NCBI GenBank assembly: GCA_019454165.1
Contig: CP075367.1
Coordinates: 503,971 to 567,970 of the forward strand
Direction of reading: 5' to 3'
Length of the DNA stretch: 64,000 nt
DNA from: Anaerolineales bacterium
Lineage (GTDB): Bacteria; Chloroflexota; Anaerolineae; Anaerolineales; UBA11579
Shown: positions 7,650-15,800 of the stretch, piece by piece
Layout: every line of letters begins with the position of its first letter
Numbering within the stretch: position 1 is the first letter of the stretch
The notes under the pieces: generated by a model
Told to the model about the DNA's origin: nothing
Databases searched by the model: none
What the model saw: the letters and a program-made list of their open reading frames with translations, nothing else
Program-made: the position numbers and the translations under genes

Positions 7650-8753
7650 ATGGCCGACCCACGCGTTCAAAAACTTGCCCAAACCCTGGTGGAATATTCC
7701 GTCAAGGTCAAACCCGGGGATTGGGTTGTCGTCTCCGCCCATCCGCTGGCCGAGGAGTTGGCTGCCGAAGTGGTGCGCTATACCTTGCGCTCCGGTGGCA
7801 ATCCCAGCGTCTTGACCGGCCTGGGCTCCACCCAGCGCGTCTTCCTTGAAGAAGCCAGTGAAGATCAGCTGAAATGGCTATCGCCTTTTGAGCGCTTGCC
7901 GTTCGAGCAGGCCGATGTGTTCATCAGCCTGGATGCGAGCGACAACACCCGCAACCTCAGCATGGTGGATAGCCAGAAGCAGCAAACCCGCTCGGTGGCC
8001 CGCCGTGAGATCATGCAAGCCTATATGCGCCGCAGCGCCAGCGGCGAGCTGCGCTGGACGCTGACCCGCGTTCCGTGCCAGGCCTACGCTCAGGAGGCCG
8101 ACATGAGCCTGAGCGATTACGAAGACTTCGTATACCGCGCCTGCAAGGTAGATCAGGCTGACCCGGTGGCCCTGTGGAACCAGATCGAGGCCGACCAGAA
8201 ACGTCTGGTGGATTGGCTCCAGGGCAAGAAGCAGGTGCACCTGCGCGGCGGCAATATCGATATCCAAATGTCGATCGAGGGCCGCACCTTCGTGAACTCC
8301 ACCGCCCACCACAATATGCCCGGCTCCGAGATCTTTACCGGGCCGGTGGAGGATTCAGTACAGGGCTGGGTCAGCTACACCTACCCGGCTATCTATCTGG
8401 GGCGCGAAGTGGACGGCATCCGCTTGGAGTTCAAGGATGGCAAGGTGGTCAACGCCACGGCTGAGAAGAACGAAGAATATCTGCTCAAGATGCTGGATAT
8501 GGATGCTGGAGCGCGCTTCCTGGGGGAGCTGGGCATCGGCACCAACTTCAGCATTGACCGCTTCACCAAGAGCATCTTGTATGACGAGAAGATGGGCGGC
8601 ACGATCCATATGGCGCTGGGCATGAGCTACCCGGAAACCGGCGGCAAGAACCAATCCTCCCTGCACTGGGACATGATCTGCGATATGCGCAACGATAGCG
8701 AGATCCTGGTGGATGGCGAGCTGTTCTACAAGAACGGCGAGTTCCAGGTCTAA
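7650..8753 (+). CDS. M29-family metallo-aminopeptidase
   Basis: A 367-residue cytoplasmic aminopeptidase of family M29 (AmpS/AmpT/PepS type), removing N-terminal residues with a two-metal centre. The family landmarks are NMPGSEIFTGPVEDSVQGW, then GELGIGTNFSIDRFT, YDEKMGGTIHMALGMSYP and GGKNQSSLHWDMI; the Glu, His and Asp in these blocks are metal ligands. The length matches the usual 370-410 residues. ATG at 7650 has GGAGGAACC just upstream, which decides the start over an in-frame ATG at 7620. A strong bidirectional terminator follows the stop. Confidence 0.93.
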   Translation: MADPRVQKLAQTLVEYSVKVKPGDWVVVSAHPLAEELAAEVVRYTLRSGGNPSVLTGLGSTQRVFLEEASEDQLKWLSPFERLPFEQADVFISLDASDNTRNLSMVDSQKQQTRSVARREIMQAYMRRSASGELRWTLTRVPCQAYAQEADMSLSDYEDFVYRACKVDQADPVALWNQIEADQKRLVDWLQGKKQVHLRGGNIDIQMSIEGRTFVNSTAHHNMPGSEIFTGPVEDSVQGWVSYTYPAIYLGREVDGIRLEFKDGKVVNATAEKNEEYLLKMLDMDAGARFLGELGIGTNFSIDRFTKSILYDEKMGGTIHMALGMSYPETGGKNQSSLHWDMICDMRNDSEILVDGELFYKNGEFQV

Positions 8754-8783
8754 GCGACTTGGAGCAATGACGATACAGACAAA

Positions 8784-8811
8784 AAAAGGACGGCCATTGG
8801 CCGTCCTTTTT
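8784..8811. terminator. Bidirectional intrinsic terminator (M29 peptidase / rplT)
   Basis: Stem GGACGGCC-ATT-GGCCGTCC flanked by a run of A on the left and T on the right, so it works for the peptidase on the plus strand and the infC-rpmI-rplT operon on the minus strand. Confidence 0.92.
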
Positions 8812-8828
8812 GTTTTGTGCTTGTGAGC

Positions 8829-9179
8829 CTAGTTGAGCTTGGCTTGGGCGACCACAGCCTTGAAGGCGGCGGCGTCACGCACGGCGATCTCAGACAGCAT
8901 CTTGCGGTTGATCTCAATGTTGGCTTTCTTCAAGCCGTTCATCAACTGGCTGTAGCTCACGCCGTTGAGGCGGGCTGCGGCGTTGATGCGCATGATCCAC
9001 AAACCGCGCAGATCGCGCTTCTTGTTGCGGCGGTCGCGGTAGGCGTAGGCCAGGCTCTTCAGGCGGGCTTCGCTAGCGCGCTTGTACAGCTTGGAGCGCG
9101 TGCCGAACTGGCCCTTGGTCTCCTTCAAAACCTTTTGGTGCCGCTTGCGGCGGGTAATACCGGTCTTTACTCGTGCCAT
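8829..9179 (-). CDS. rplT: 50S ribosomal protein L20
   Basis: A 116-residue basic protein needed early in assembly of the large subunit, binding 23S rRNA. The opening [22 protein letters not shown] and the block [27 protein letters not shown] are standard for L20. It is the last gene of infC-rpmI-rplT, eight bases after rpmI, and ends at the bidirectional terminator. In several bacteria L20 represses this operon by binding its own mRNA; no L20-binding pseudoknot could be confirmed here by eye. Confidence 0.97.
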   Translation of the reverse strand: MARVKTGITRRKRHQKVLKETKGQFGTRSKLYKRASEARLKSLAYAYRDRRNKKRDLRGLWIMRINAAARLNGVSYSQLMNGLKKANIEINRKMLSEIAVRDAAAFKAVVAQAKLN

Positions 9180-9186
9180 GCTTCCT

Positions 9187-9438
9187 CTACTTCGCCGTGC
9201 GCGTGGCCGGGTTGGCGCGGTACTTGCTCATGTACGGCGCCAGCTGGCGGATGCGCTTCTGCAGGGCTTTGCCCTGCACGGGGATCATCTCGGTGAATTT
9301 TGCCTTGGTGCGCGCCGAGGTGCGGCGGCGCAAGTGGCTCTTGCCGCCCTTGGTGCGCACCAGCTTGCCAGACCCGGTCAAGCGAAAGCGCTTGGCGGTG
9401 GCTTTGTGCGTCTTCATGCGAAATTTCTTAACTGCCAC
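9187..9438 (-). CDS. rpmI: 50S ribosomal protein L35
   Basis: An 83-residue L35, slightly longer than the usual 64-66 because of a longer C-terminal tail ([18 protein letters not shown]). The diagnostic N-terminal region is [22 protein letters not shown]. The start is GTG at 9438 with GAGGAG about six bases upstream. It lies between infC and rplT in the conserved order. Confidence 0.95.
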   Translation of the reverse strand: MAVKKFRMKTHKATAKRFRLTGSGKLVRTKGGKSHLRRRTSARTKAKFTEMIPVQGKALQKRIRQLAPYMSKYRANPATRTAK

Positions 9439-9470
9439 AACTACTCCTCTTGCCGCGTGTCTCGCAGCGG

Positions 9471-10058
9471 CTATTCTTCTGCGCTTTCAGCCGCAGGTTC
9501 TTTCTTTTCTTTCGCTTCGCCCTTGGCGGCAGCGTCCTTGCCGGCGCCTTCGTTGGGGGCCAATACCATCAGCAGGGTGCGCCCCTCGAACTCAGGCGCC
9601 TGCTCAATGATCGAGATGTCCTGCAACTCGGCGGCGATCTCCTTGAGATCCTGCAGAGCGATCTCAGGATAGTCACGCTCGCGGCCGCGGAAGCGGATAC
9701 GAACCTTGACCTTCTTGCCTTCGTTCAGCCAACCGCGCGCCGCCTTGGTCTTGAAGCCGCGGTGATGCTCGGTGGTCTTGGGCCGCAGACGAATTTCCTT
9801 GATCTCGACCTTTTTCTGTGCCTTGCGAGCCTCACGTTCTTTCTTGGTGCGCTCGTAGGTGAATTTACCGTAACTTACCACTCGGCAGACCGGCGGCTTG
9901 GAGTTGGGGGCAACCTCAATAAGGTCCAGGCCCGCCTCGGCGGCGATCCTGAGCGCTTCTTCGATTGGCACAATTCCGCGATTTTCGCCGTCCGCATCGA
10001 TCAGGCGGACTTCCTTAACCCGAATGGCTCTATTTACACGGTACTCAGATGTACTGAT
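9471..10058 (-). CDS. infC: Translation initiation factor IF-3 (apparent AUC start)
   Basis: IF-3 binds the 30S subunit, prevents premature 50S joining and checks the start codon. The protein has the N-domain (VNRAIRVKEVRLIDADGENRGIV), the linker and the C-domain (EIRLRPKTTEHHRGFKTKAARGWLNEG), then an Ala/Glu/Lys-rich tail of about 30 residues that is longer than usual. The start is notable: AGGAG at 10072-10068 is nine bases before an AUC codon at 10058. The only standard start codon in frame nearby is a TTG at 10079, upstream of that ribosome-binding site. Non-AUG starts in infC are known to allow IF-3 autoregulation. First gene of the operon, with its own promoter. Confidence 0.93.
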   Translation of the reverse strand: MSTSEYRVNRAIRVKEVRLIDADGENRGIVPIEEALRIAAEAGLDLIEVAPNSKPPVCRVVSYGKFTYERTKKEREARKAQKKVEIKEIRLRPKTTEHHRGFKTKAARGWLNEGKKVKVRIRFRGRERDYPEIALQDLKEIAAELQDISIIEQAPEFEGRTLLMVLAPNEGAGKDAAAKGEAKEKKEPAAESAEE

Positions 10059-10138
10059 CTGCTTATTCTCCTGGCACAAATTCGCCCCGGCAAGCTATCG
10101 CCAAAGCAATAGAAGCCTTGGGGCGTAAGGCGGGGCGC

Positions 10139-10168
10139 ATAATACCATACGCGCGGATAAAGAGTCAA
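10139..10168 (-). promoter_or_regulatory. Promoter of infC-rpmI-rplT
   Basis: On the minus strand TTGACT (10168-10163), an 18-base spacer and TATTAT (10144-10139). Transcription would start near 10132, leaving a leader of about 75 bases. In that leader CGGGGCG (10131-10137) can pair with CGCCCCG (10083-10089), closing a stem over about 40 bases just upstream of the ribosome-binding site. Confidence 0.65.
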
Positions 10169-10189
10169 CGGGGTCACTGCGCCTGCGGC

Positions 10190-10214
10190 GCAGGAGTTGC
10201 GAAGCAACTCCTGC
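10190..10214. repeat. Perfect hairpin repeat in the 10080-10426 spacer
   Basis: GCAGGAGTTGC, loop GAA, GCAACTCCTGC. The core GAGTTGCGAAGCAACTC resembles the palindrome in each unit of the 52-bp array at 40212. The remaining spacer 10215-10426 has no gene, tRNA or riboswitch that I can recognise. Confidence 0.6.
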
Positions 10215-10426
10215 CGGGGCGATTTTTAGGGCTTGGCGTCAAGGCATTTCTGGGCTTACAGGCGCGTAACTGCGGGGGCGGCCGTTCGTTCGCACCTCGG
10301 AACGGGCAACCTTTGCCCTTTATGAGTGTTATTAGTGTACTGGAGGCTGTGTTCGCAGCAGGCTTCGCCGAGCCATCGCCAGGACTGTGGGCTGTGTGGC
10401 GCCCCCATACAGCTGAGGAGGAGCAT

Positions 10427-10795
10427 ATGAGCGCACCGTATGCATTGGTCGTAGATGATGACCAGGCTGTGGCCGAGATCTTTCAGCGCGCTCTGCAGGA
10501 TTGTGGCTACAGGGCCGATGTGATGGACGGCGGCCACAAGGCCCAGGCTCAACTGGTGTTCACCACGCCTGACCTGGTGCTGCTCGATCTGCATATCCCC
10601 AACCTTTCCGGTGACATCATTCTGCGCCAGTTGCGCGGGCAGCTGCGCTTTGCCAATACCCGCGTGGTCATCACCACCGGGGACGCCAGCGCAGTGGCGC
10701 GCTTCGCCGGCCTGGCTGACCAGGTATTGCTTAAGCCCATCGGCTATGAGCAGATGCGCGAGCTGGCCCAGCACTATCTTTCGGTTTCTGTCTAA
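10427..10795 (+). CDS. Stand-alone response-regulator receiver protein
   Basis: A 122-residue CheY-like receiver domain without an output domain. The acidic pocket is Asp10-Asp12, the phospho-acceptor is Asp54 (LVLLDLHIPNLSG), the conserved Thr is in VVITTGD and the Lys in VLLKPIG. It would be phosphorylated by a histidine kinase and act by protein contact; the GAF kinase at 13606-14841 is the only kinase in the window but is not adjacent. An in-frame extension reaches back to 10118, but GAGGAGG lies five bases before this ATG and the receiver fold starts here. Confidence 0.88.
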   Translation: MSAPYALVVDDDQAVAEIFQRALQDCGYRADVMDGGHKAQAQLVFTTPDLVLLDLHIPNLSGDIILRQLRGQLRFANTRVVITTGDASAVARFAGLADQVLLKPIGYEQMRELAQHYLSVSV

Positions 10796-10800
10796 TTCAA

Positions 10801-11406
10801 CTAGGGATCGAGCCGCGGCAACTGGGAACAGGCGCTGCCGTTGAGGTTGAGCGTTTGGGCGTCCACCCAGCCCGTGCCGCTCAGACCCGTGTTGCCCAAT
10901 TCCAGGTCGGCCTCCGCCCAGCCATCCTCGGTCAGGCCCATCACGGCGGCAAACTGGCCTTGCTACAGGGTGGTGATGACGCGGGCAGACGCGTGGGGCT
11001 GCTCGTATACCAGCACAGCATCCATCGGCATGTTGTAGCAATAGTTGTCGAGCGGCGCCTAAACCTCCGGCAAGGCGGCGCAGTTGCCGCTAAGGCTGAC
11101 ATCGGCATGCCAGAGCCAACGCAGGCGAAAGGGGCCGAGGTTGGCGGCCTGGGCCACGCCCGGGTCAAAGCCCAGCCAGCCGTGCACCGTGCGGGCGGTC
11201 AGCGGCTGCATCAACCCATCCTGCACTTCAGCGAATACATCGGCCTCGGTGTGCGGGCGGCTGTAAATGGTGACGTGGCTTGAGCTGCGCGCTACACATT
11301 CGCCTTCACCATTCGGCAGGACCCAGGCGGTTGGCTGGGCTTCGGCAGGCGTGCAGGCGAGTGTGGTTGCCAGCAGCGCCAGGACTGCATAGAAGGATGG
11401 CTTCAT
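10801..11406 (-). pseudogene. SH3-like repeat lipoprotein gene interrupted by two in-frame TAG codons
   Basis: The frame begins with a lipoprotein signal (KPSFYAVLALLATTLAC) and an SH3-like segment (SSHVTIYSRPHTEADVFAEV), then stops at TAG 11061-11059 after 115 codons. The same frame continues as sensible protein: 32 codons with DNYCYNMPMDAVLVYEQPHASARVITTL, TAG at 10965-10963, then QGQFAAVMGLTEDGWAEADLEL and on to GWVDAQTLNLNGSACSQLP and a final TAG at 10803-10801. Repeated NC/YC-like cysteines and V-Y-E-Q-P-H-A patterns show at least two bacterial-SH3-type modules. Both internal stops are explained by CAG to TAG changes. Either a decayed gene or a truncated secreted lipoprotein of 115 residues. 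Confidence 0.7.
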
Positions 11407-11451
11407 GCAGGCAAGTTTATTGCCGGGGGATTAATTGGCTATGAAGAGCGC

Positions 11452-13401
11452 TCAGTCGCAGTCGGCGCGCTGGCTAATGTCGGCGTAGACCGCCTGCGGC
11501 GCCGGCCAGCCAGCCCACAGGGCGCACAGCATGGCGCCGGCCTGCGGGCCATCCGCCAGCACGCGCTGGCTGGCTTCGGCCGCCAACTGCCATTCACCCA
11601 ACGCGGCGTAGGCGCGTACCAGCGGCAACCACTCGATGCTGAGGGCCGGCTGCAAGCCGGCGCGCTCGGCGGTTTGCAACGCTTGCACGGCAGCTGCGGG
11701 CGCGCCATTCTGATTCGCAAGTTGGGCTTGCTGATAGTAGTAGCACCAGCCGCGCGGCGGCTCTGCCCCAAAGATGCCCGGGTCAGGCGGGCTGCCTTGC
11801 GCCAGAATGCGAGTGGGGTTGGAATACGCGGCGACCTGGCGCTCGTCATCTGTCAGATATGGATTGAATTGATCGTACGCGTCGAGGGCCCACAGGCAGC
11901 TGCCTTCTGGCCCCATGCGCACCAGTAGCAGATCGCCCGGCTCGGCGTGGAAGATGTGGCCGCGATAGTTGATGTCGTAGCCCTCGCCGCGCAGGATGGG
12001 ATCGAGCGTGTGTGAGTAGCGCAGCTCCAGATTCCATAGGTCGGCTGCCGGGGCGACGCTGCGGATGGGGTAGAGCGTGTTGAGCGCCGCGCCCAGCAGC
12101 GGCTCGCCGATCCATTGGGTTTGGCGATCCGGCGTGATGATGGCGGTGCCAGGCGCGATGTCTGGGGCGCGCCAGTGCAGCTGCCAGTACAGGCTGCGCT
12201 GCGCCTGCCAGTCTTGCCGGAAGCCCTGGGCGTTCTCGATGTGGCTGCTGACCGCCAAACCGAGCAAGACCGCCAGGATGATTGAGCGCCCGCGTGCGGA
12301 GCGGATGAGCGTGGTGAGCGCCCAGACCACCAGCAGGGCAGCCCCCATCAGCCCGGCCATCAGGTAGCGACTTTCGTAGCCGGATGTGTTGGCTTGATTG
12401 CCGGTGATCCAGATCGGCAGCAGGCCCAGGAAGAAGGCGGCCACCCCCAGCAGAACGGCCTGGTGCAGCGGCTCAGTGTTCCCCTCTTTAGGATGGCGTG
12501 TCAGTAGCCAGACAAAGCTCAGCGCGCTCACGCCGCCGATGAACCAGGCAGCCCAGTATGTGGCGTGCAGTGTGCGCGCCCAAACCTGCACCAGCGCGTG
12601 CCAAAAATCGCGCAGGGCGCCGGGGGCAAGTTGGGCGATCAGGCGCAGCGGGTTGCGGCTGAGCTGGAGCGGATAGGGCTCTTGCGGCAGCTCCAGCAGC
12701 CAGAAGCGCCACACCAGCCAGGCCGCCAGCATCAGCAGGTACGGCGCCCACTGGATGGCCACGCGTTTGGCGGTGCGCACAAAGCTGTCGCTACTGTGCT
12801 GGCGGCGCAGGATCAACCAGAGGAAGAGCACGCGCAGCAGATCCAGCCCGGCGAAATACTCCATGGTGAACAGGTGCACGACGGCCGCGGCAAGGCCCAG
12901 GGCGGTGTAGCGCCAATAGCGCTGAGGGTGGCTGGCGGCGCGGGCCATAGCGCCCAGCGAGACAAAGAAGGCGATCTGCGCGCCGAGTTGAGTCGCAAAG
13001 GTGACGGATACCGGCTGGGCCAGGTAGCCCGGGTACACGGCGAACAGTAAAGCTACATATAAGATGAAACGCGGCCGGGTTGGCCAGAGCGGCTTGAGCG
13101 ACCAGGCCAGGCCCAGCACGCCCAGCCAGCGCATCAGCAGCGCGCTGATATGCCAGACCAGCGGGTGCGTGCCCAACTGGCCGATGATAAAGAAAGGCCA
13201 GGGGGAAAACGGCCGGTCATAACTAAAGTGAGTGAGCAGCTGCCCCCACTGCTTGTTGTGGATAAAGAGGATGATCGGCCAATCGTCCCAGTAATAGCCA
13301 AGCTGGGGAATGAGCGGCGCGTAGGCCAGCAGGCAGGCTACTAGGTACAGCCAGGGCGCATAGCGGGTCACTGCATCAACGTTGCGTTGCGTGGGGGGCA
13401 T
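11452..13401 (-). CDS. Polytopic membrane protein, GT-C glycosyltransferase-like, with C-terminal soluble helical region
   Basis: A 649-residue protein with about ten or more membrane helices in the first 430 residues and a soluble C-terminal region. Early in the chain LGYYWDDWPIILF places an Asp-Asp after the first helix, the position of the catalytic acidic residues of GT-C glycosyltransferases that use polyprenyl-linked sugars. The C-terminus (AAAVQALQTAERAGLQP, then YAALGEWQLAAEASQRVLAD) reads like TPR-type helical pairs. I start at ATG 13401, because the frame extends further upstream only through the tRNA-Pro gene. Target and donor are unknown; role in cell-surface glycan assembly is an inference. 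Confidence 0.6.
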   Translation of the reverse strand: MPPTQRNVDAVTRYAPWLYLVACLLAYAPLIPQLGYYWDDWPIILFIHNKQWGQLLTHFSYDRPFSPWPFFIIGQLGTHPLVWHISALLMRWLGVLGLAWSLKPLWPTRPRFILYVALLFAVYPGYLAQPVSVTFATQLGAQIAFFVSLGAMARAASHPQRYWRYTALGLAAAVVHLFTMEYFAGLDLLRVLFLWLILRRQHSSDSFVRTAKRVAIQWAPYLLMLAAWLVWRFWLLELPQEPYPLQLSRNPLRLIAQLAPGALRDFWHALVQVWARTLHATYWAAWFIGGVSALSFVWLLTRHPKEGNTEPLHQAVLLGVAAFFLGLLPIWITGNQANTSGYESRYLMAGLMGAALLVVWALTTLIRSARGRSIILAVLLGLAVSSHIENAQGFRQDWQAQRSLYWQLHWRAPDIAPGTAIITPDRQTQWIGEPLLGAALNTLYPIRSVAPAADLWNLELRYSHTLDPILRGEGYDINYRGHIFHAEPGDLLLVRMGPEGSCLWALDAYDQFNPYLTDDERQVAAYSNPTRILAQGSPPDPGIFGAEPPRGWCYYYQQAQLANQNGAPAAAVQALQTAERAGLQPALSIEWLPLVRAYAALGEWQLAAEASQRVLADGPQAGAMLCALWAGWPAPQAVYADISQRADCD

Positions 13402-13420
13402 GCTTGGGCTAAGAATAACC

Positions 13421-13452
13421 AAAAAGCCTGGTCTGTGAAGACCAGGCTTTTT
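13421..13452. terminator. Terminator after tRNA-Pro
   Basis: AAAAAGCCTGGTC, loop TGTGAA, GACCAGGCTTTTT. It lies just downstream of the tRNA on the minus strand and just before the start of the membrane-protein gene, which therefore needs its own promoter. Confidence 0.85.
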
Positions 13453-13457
13453 GTCAG

Positions 13458-13532
13458 TCGGGGCGAAAGGATTTGAACCTTCGACCTCACCGTCCCGAAC
13501 GGTGCGCGCTAGCCGGGCTGCGCCACGCCCCG
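13458..13532 (-). tRNA. tRNA-Pro (anticodon CGG)
   Basis: The minus strand gives a 75-base cloverleaf: acceptor CGGGGCG paired with CGCCCCG plus discriminator A, anticodon stem CACCG/CGGTG with loop TTCGGGA (anticodon CGG, reading CCG), and a T-loop GGTTCAAATCC. CCA is not encoded. A TATAAT at 13598-13593 lies about 60 bases upstream, and the leader contains a stem ATTGCGaATGGC/GCCATCGCAAT (13547-13572). CCG is a frequent Pro codon in this GC-rich DNA. Confidence 0.95.
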
Positions 13533-13605
13533 AGAACTGCTGGAGCATTGCGAATGGCAACGCCATCGCAATAACACCCCGAATGAGCCGTGATTATATC
13601 CGCGT

Positions 13606-14841
13606 TTATTCCGCGCTTGCGCCCCAGGCCTGGCGCGGCAGGCGGATGCTGAAGCGGCTGCCCTTGCCCTCAATGCTCTCGGCGCTGACCATGCCGCCCT
13701 GCAGCTCCACCAGCGTGCGGGTGATGGTGAGCCCCAGACCCATGCCGCCGTGGCGGCGGGTCATGTGGTCCTCCACCTGGAAGAAGCGGTCGAACACGCG
13801 CGGCAGGTCCTGGGCCGGGATGCCAATGCCGCTGTCGGCCACCTGGATCTCGACCCAGGCTTCGTGCTCCAGCAGGCTGAGCTGCACCAGGCCGCCGGCG
13901 TTGGTGAAGCTGATGGCGTTCTTGAGCAAATGGTCCACCGCTACGAACAGCTTGTTGGGATCAGCGGTGATGTAGACGGCGTGCTCCGGGATCTGGCTGC
14001 TGAGCTGAATGCCTGCTTCGTTGGCGGGCGCAGTATGCATGTCCAGCAGGCTATGCAACTGAGCTGACAGGTCGTAGCTCTGGGTGCGCAGGACGGCCGT
14101 GCCGCTTTGGGCCAGCTCGATCTTGGAGAGATCCTCCACGATCTGCTTGAGGCGCAGGGCTGCTTTCTCGATGGTCTCGCTCTGTTGGCGGGCTTCGCCG
14201 TCCTCCAGGATCTCCTTCAGGTAGCTAGCGTGGCCCAGCACCAAGCCGAGCGGGATGCGCAGTTCGTGTGAGGTGATGGCGATGAAGTCGTTGCGCATCT
14301 TGTCGAGCTCGGCCAGGGTGGTGTAGCCCTGGCGGGCCTGGTGCATCATCTCGGCATTTTCCAGGGCGATGGCGGCTTGGGCGGCCAGATGCTCCATGAC
14401 GAGCACGTCTTCTTTGTCGAATTCGTTCTCGCGCTTGTTCACGGCGCACAGCACGCCGAGGGCGGCGCCATCCACCACCAGCGGGACGGCCAGCAGATTG
14501 CGCGCCTTCAGCTCGGGCTGGGCCTCGCCCAGCACCGGCCACAGGCTGCGGTAGGCCTGGCCGATGGGGTTGGTATCCAGTGGCAGGCTGATGGCGCTGC
14601 GGCGCGTATGGGTCAGCCAGGGTGCGATCTCCAGGCGCAGCGTTTCGGTTTCAGGGTCGAAGCGGGCGATCGCGCCCTGCTCGCTGTCGGTCACCTCGGC
14701 TGCGGCGCGCACGATGGCGCGCATCAGCTCCTCTGGCTGTAGCGTGGCGCTGAGGCGGCGGCTGGCCTCCAGCACGCGTTGCAGCCGCTCAAGGCGAATG
14801 CGCAACGCGTGGGTATCCAGCAATTCAGAATTTTTGGCCAC
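13606..14841 (-). CDS. GAF-domain sensor histidine kinase
   Basis: A 411-residue cytoplasmic kinase with no membrane segment. A GAF domain spans about residues 30-170 (LMRAIVRAAAEVTDSEQGAIARFD through GVLCAVNKRENEF), followed by a HisKA dimerisation helix with the phospho-acceptor His192 in FIAITSHELRIPLG. The ATPase domain has the N box (HLLKNAISFTN), G1 (DSGIGIP), F box (FDRFFQ) and G2 (GMGLGLTIT), all intact. No cognate regulator is adjacent; the lone receiver at 10427-10795 is a candidate partner by proximity only. The start is GTG 14841, six bases after TATACT, a leaderless arrangement; an overlapping ATG at 14843 is in another frame. Confidence 0.92.
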   Translation of the reverse strand: MAKNSELLDTHALRIRLERLQRVLEASRRLSATLQPEELMRAIVRAAAEVTDSEQGAIARFDPETETLRLEIAPWLTHTRRSAISLPLDTNPIGQAYRSLWPVLGEAQPELKARNLLAVPLVVDGAALGVLCAVNKRENEFDKEDVLVMEHLAAQAAIALENAEMMHQARQGYTTLAELDKMRNDFIAITSHELRIPLGLVLGHASYLKEILEDGEARQQSETIEKAALRLKQIVEDLSKIELAQSGTAVLRTQSYDLSAQLHSLLDMHTAPANEAGIQLSSQIPEHAVYITADPNKLFVAVDHLLKNAISFTNAGGLVQLSLLEHEAWVEIQVADSGIGIPAQDLPRVFDRFFQVEDHMTRRHGGMGLGLTITRTLVELQGGMVSAESIEGKGSRFSIRLPRQAWGASAE

Positions 14842-14847
14842 ATGGCG

Positions 14848-14853
14848 AGTATA
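14848..14853 (-). promoter_or_regulatory. -10 box of the histidine-kinase gene (leaderless)
   Basis: TATACT on the minus strand, separated by six bases from the GTG start. No ribosome-binding site fits between. The rest of the spacer to 15046 holds short TAATCAGTAA-like fragments in both orientations and nothing I can name. Confidence 0.5.
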
Positions 14854-15021
14854 AAGGAGAGGCGAGTGATTAGTAATGAGTAATCAGTAACCAGGACGCA
14901 GAAAAACAAGAGCAGCCGTCTAAGAGCTATCGGTCTTGTGCATTACTGAACTTTTACTCATCCGCGGCCGCAGTTTTGATTACTGATCCCTGTTCACAGC
15001 TCACTGACGAAATATTTTGCG

Positions 15022-15027
15022 TATAAT
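15022..15027 (+). promoter_or_regulatory. -10 box of the yebC-ruvC operon
   Basis: TATAAT 19 bases before the yebC ATG; no clear -35. A weak ACGAGG sits ahead of the start. Confidence 0.5.
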
Positions 15028-15046
15028 TTTTTCTTACGAGGTATGT

Positions 15047-15796
15047 ATGTCCGGTCATAGTAAATGGTCCACCATTAAACGCAAGAAAGCAGTGACAGAC
15101 GCCAAGCGCGGCGCAGTCTTCACCCGCTTGGCGCGTGAGATCACTATCGCGGCCCGCGAGGGCGGCGGCAGCCCTGAAACCAACTTCACCCTGCGCCTGG
15201 CGATCGACAAAGCCAAGGGCGAGAACATGCCCAGCGACAACATTGACCGCGCCATCAAGCGCGGCACGGGCGAGGACAAAGACGGCGCCACGCTGGAGCA
15301 GGTGACCTATGAGGGCTTTGGCCCGAACGGGGTGGCGGTCATCGTGGAAGCCGTGACGGATAACCGCAACCGCACCGTCTCCGAGCTGCGCCACGCCTTC
15401 AGCCGCCACGGCGGCACCCTGGGCGAGAGCGGCTCGGTCAACTGGCAGTTCGACCGCGTGGCGTTCTTCGCTTTTGCCGCTCAAGGCAAGAGCGAAGAAG
15501 AGCTGTTTGAGCTGGTGGTGGAAGCCGGCGCCGACGACATCTGGTACGAAGACGGCCAGGTGGAAGTGACCGGGCCGGTGGATGCTTTCAAGCGCATCGG
15601 CGATGCGCTGCGCCAAGCCAGCATCGCCATTGACGATGCTGGCCTGCGCATGCAGGCTAAGCAGGAGCTTGAAATGAGCGCCAACGAGAGCTTGCAAGTG
15701 CTGCGCTTCATTGAAAGCCTCGAAGAACTGGACGACGTGCAAGCCACGGCCAGCAATCTGAAGATCAGCGACGAAGCCCTCGCCCAGCTCTCCTAA
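15047..15796 (+). CDS. yebC: YebC/PmpR-family protein
   Basis: A 249-residue YebC/TACO1-family protein, annotated as a DNA-binding regulator and, in more recent work on the family, as a factor that helps ribosomes at difficult sequences such as proline stretches. The start is typical: SGHSKWSTIKRKKAVTDAKRG. Further blocks are PSDNIDRAIKRGTGE and YEGFGPNGVAVIVEAVTDNRNRT. It lies directly upstream of ruvC, a frequent arrangement in bacteria (yebC-ruvC-ruvA-ruvB), and is presumably cotranscribed, with a four-base gap. Confidence 0.95.
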   Translation: MSGHSKWSTIKRKKAVTDAKRGAVFTRLAREITIAAREGGGSPETNFTLRLAIDKAKGENMPSDNIDRAIKRGTGEDKDGATLEQVTYEGFGPNGVAVIVEAVTDNRNRTVSELRHAFSRHGGTLGESGSVNWQFDRVAFFAFAAQGKSEEELFELVVEAGADDIWYEDGQVEVTGPVDAFKRIGDALRQASIAIDDAGLRMQAKQELEMSANESLQVLRFIESLEELDDVQATASNLKISDEALAQLS

Positions 15797-15800
15797 TACT

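Noticed and set aside
10215-10426. Riboswitch or other structured RNA before the receiver-domain gene
   Set aside because: No known consensus (c-di-GMP, TPP, cobalamin, SAM) was recognised; only unrelated short stems.
10801-11061. Amber codon reassignment or pyrrolysine
   Set aside because: TAG ends many normal genes here (for example atpA, ruvA and hutU), no Pyl genes are seen, and the gene family does not use it. Nonsense mutations fit better.
13402-13566. N-terminal extension of the 11452-13401 membrane protein
   Set aside because: The extension is translated tRNA-Pro plus its terminator; the true start is ATG 13401.
14860-15000. Mobile element with TAATCAGTAA-like inverted ends before yebC
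   Set aside because: The matches are about ten bases, have no common length or internal content, and are likely chance or remnant AT-rich sequence.
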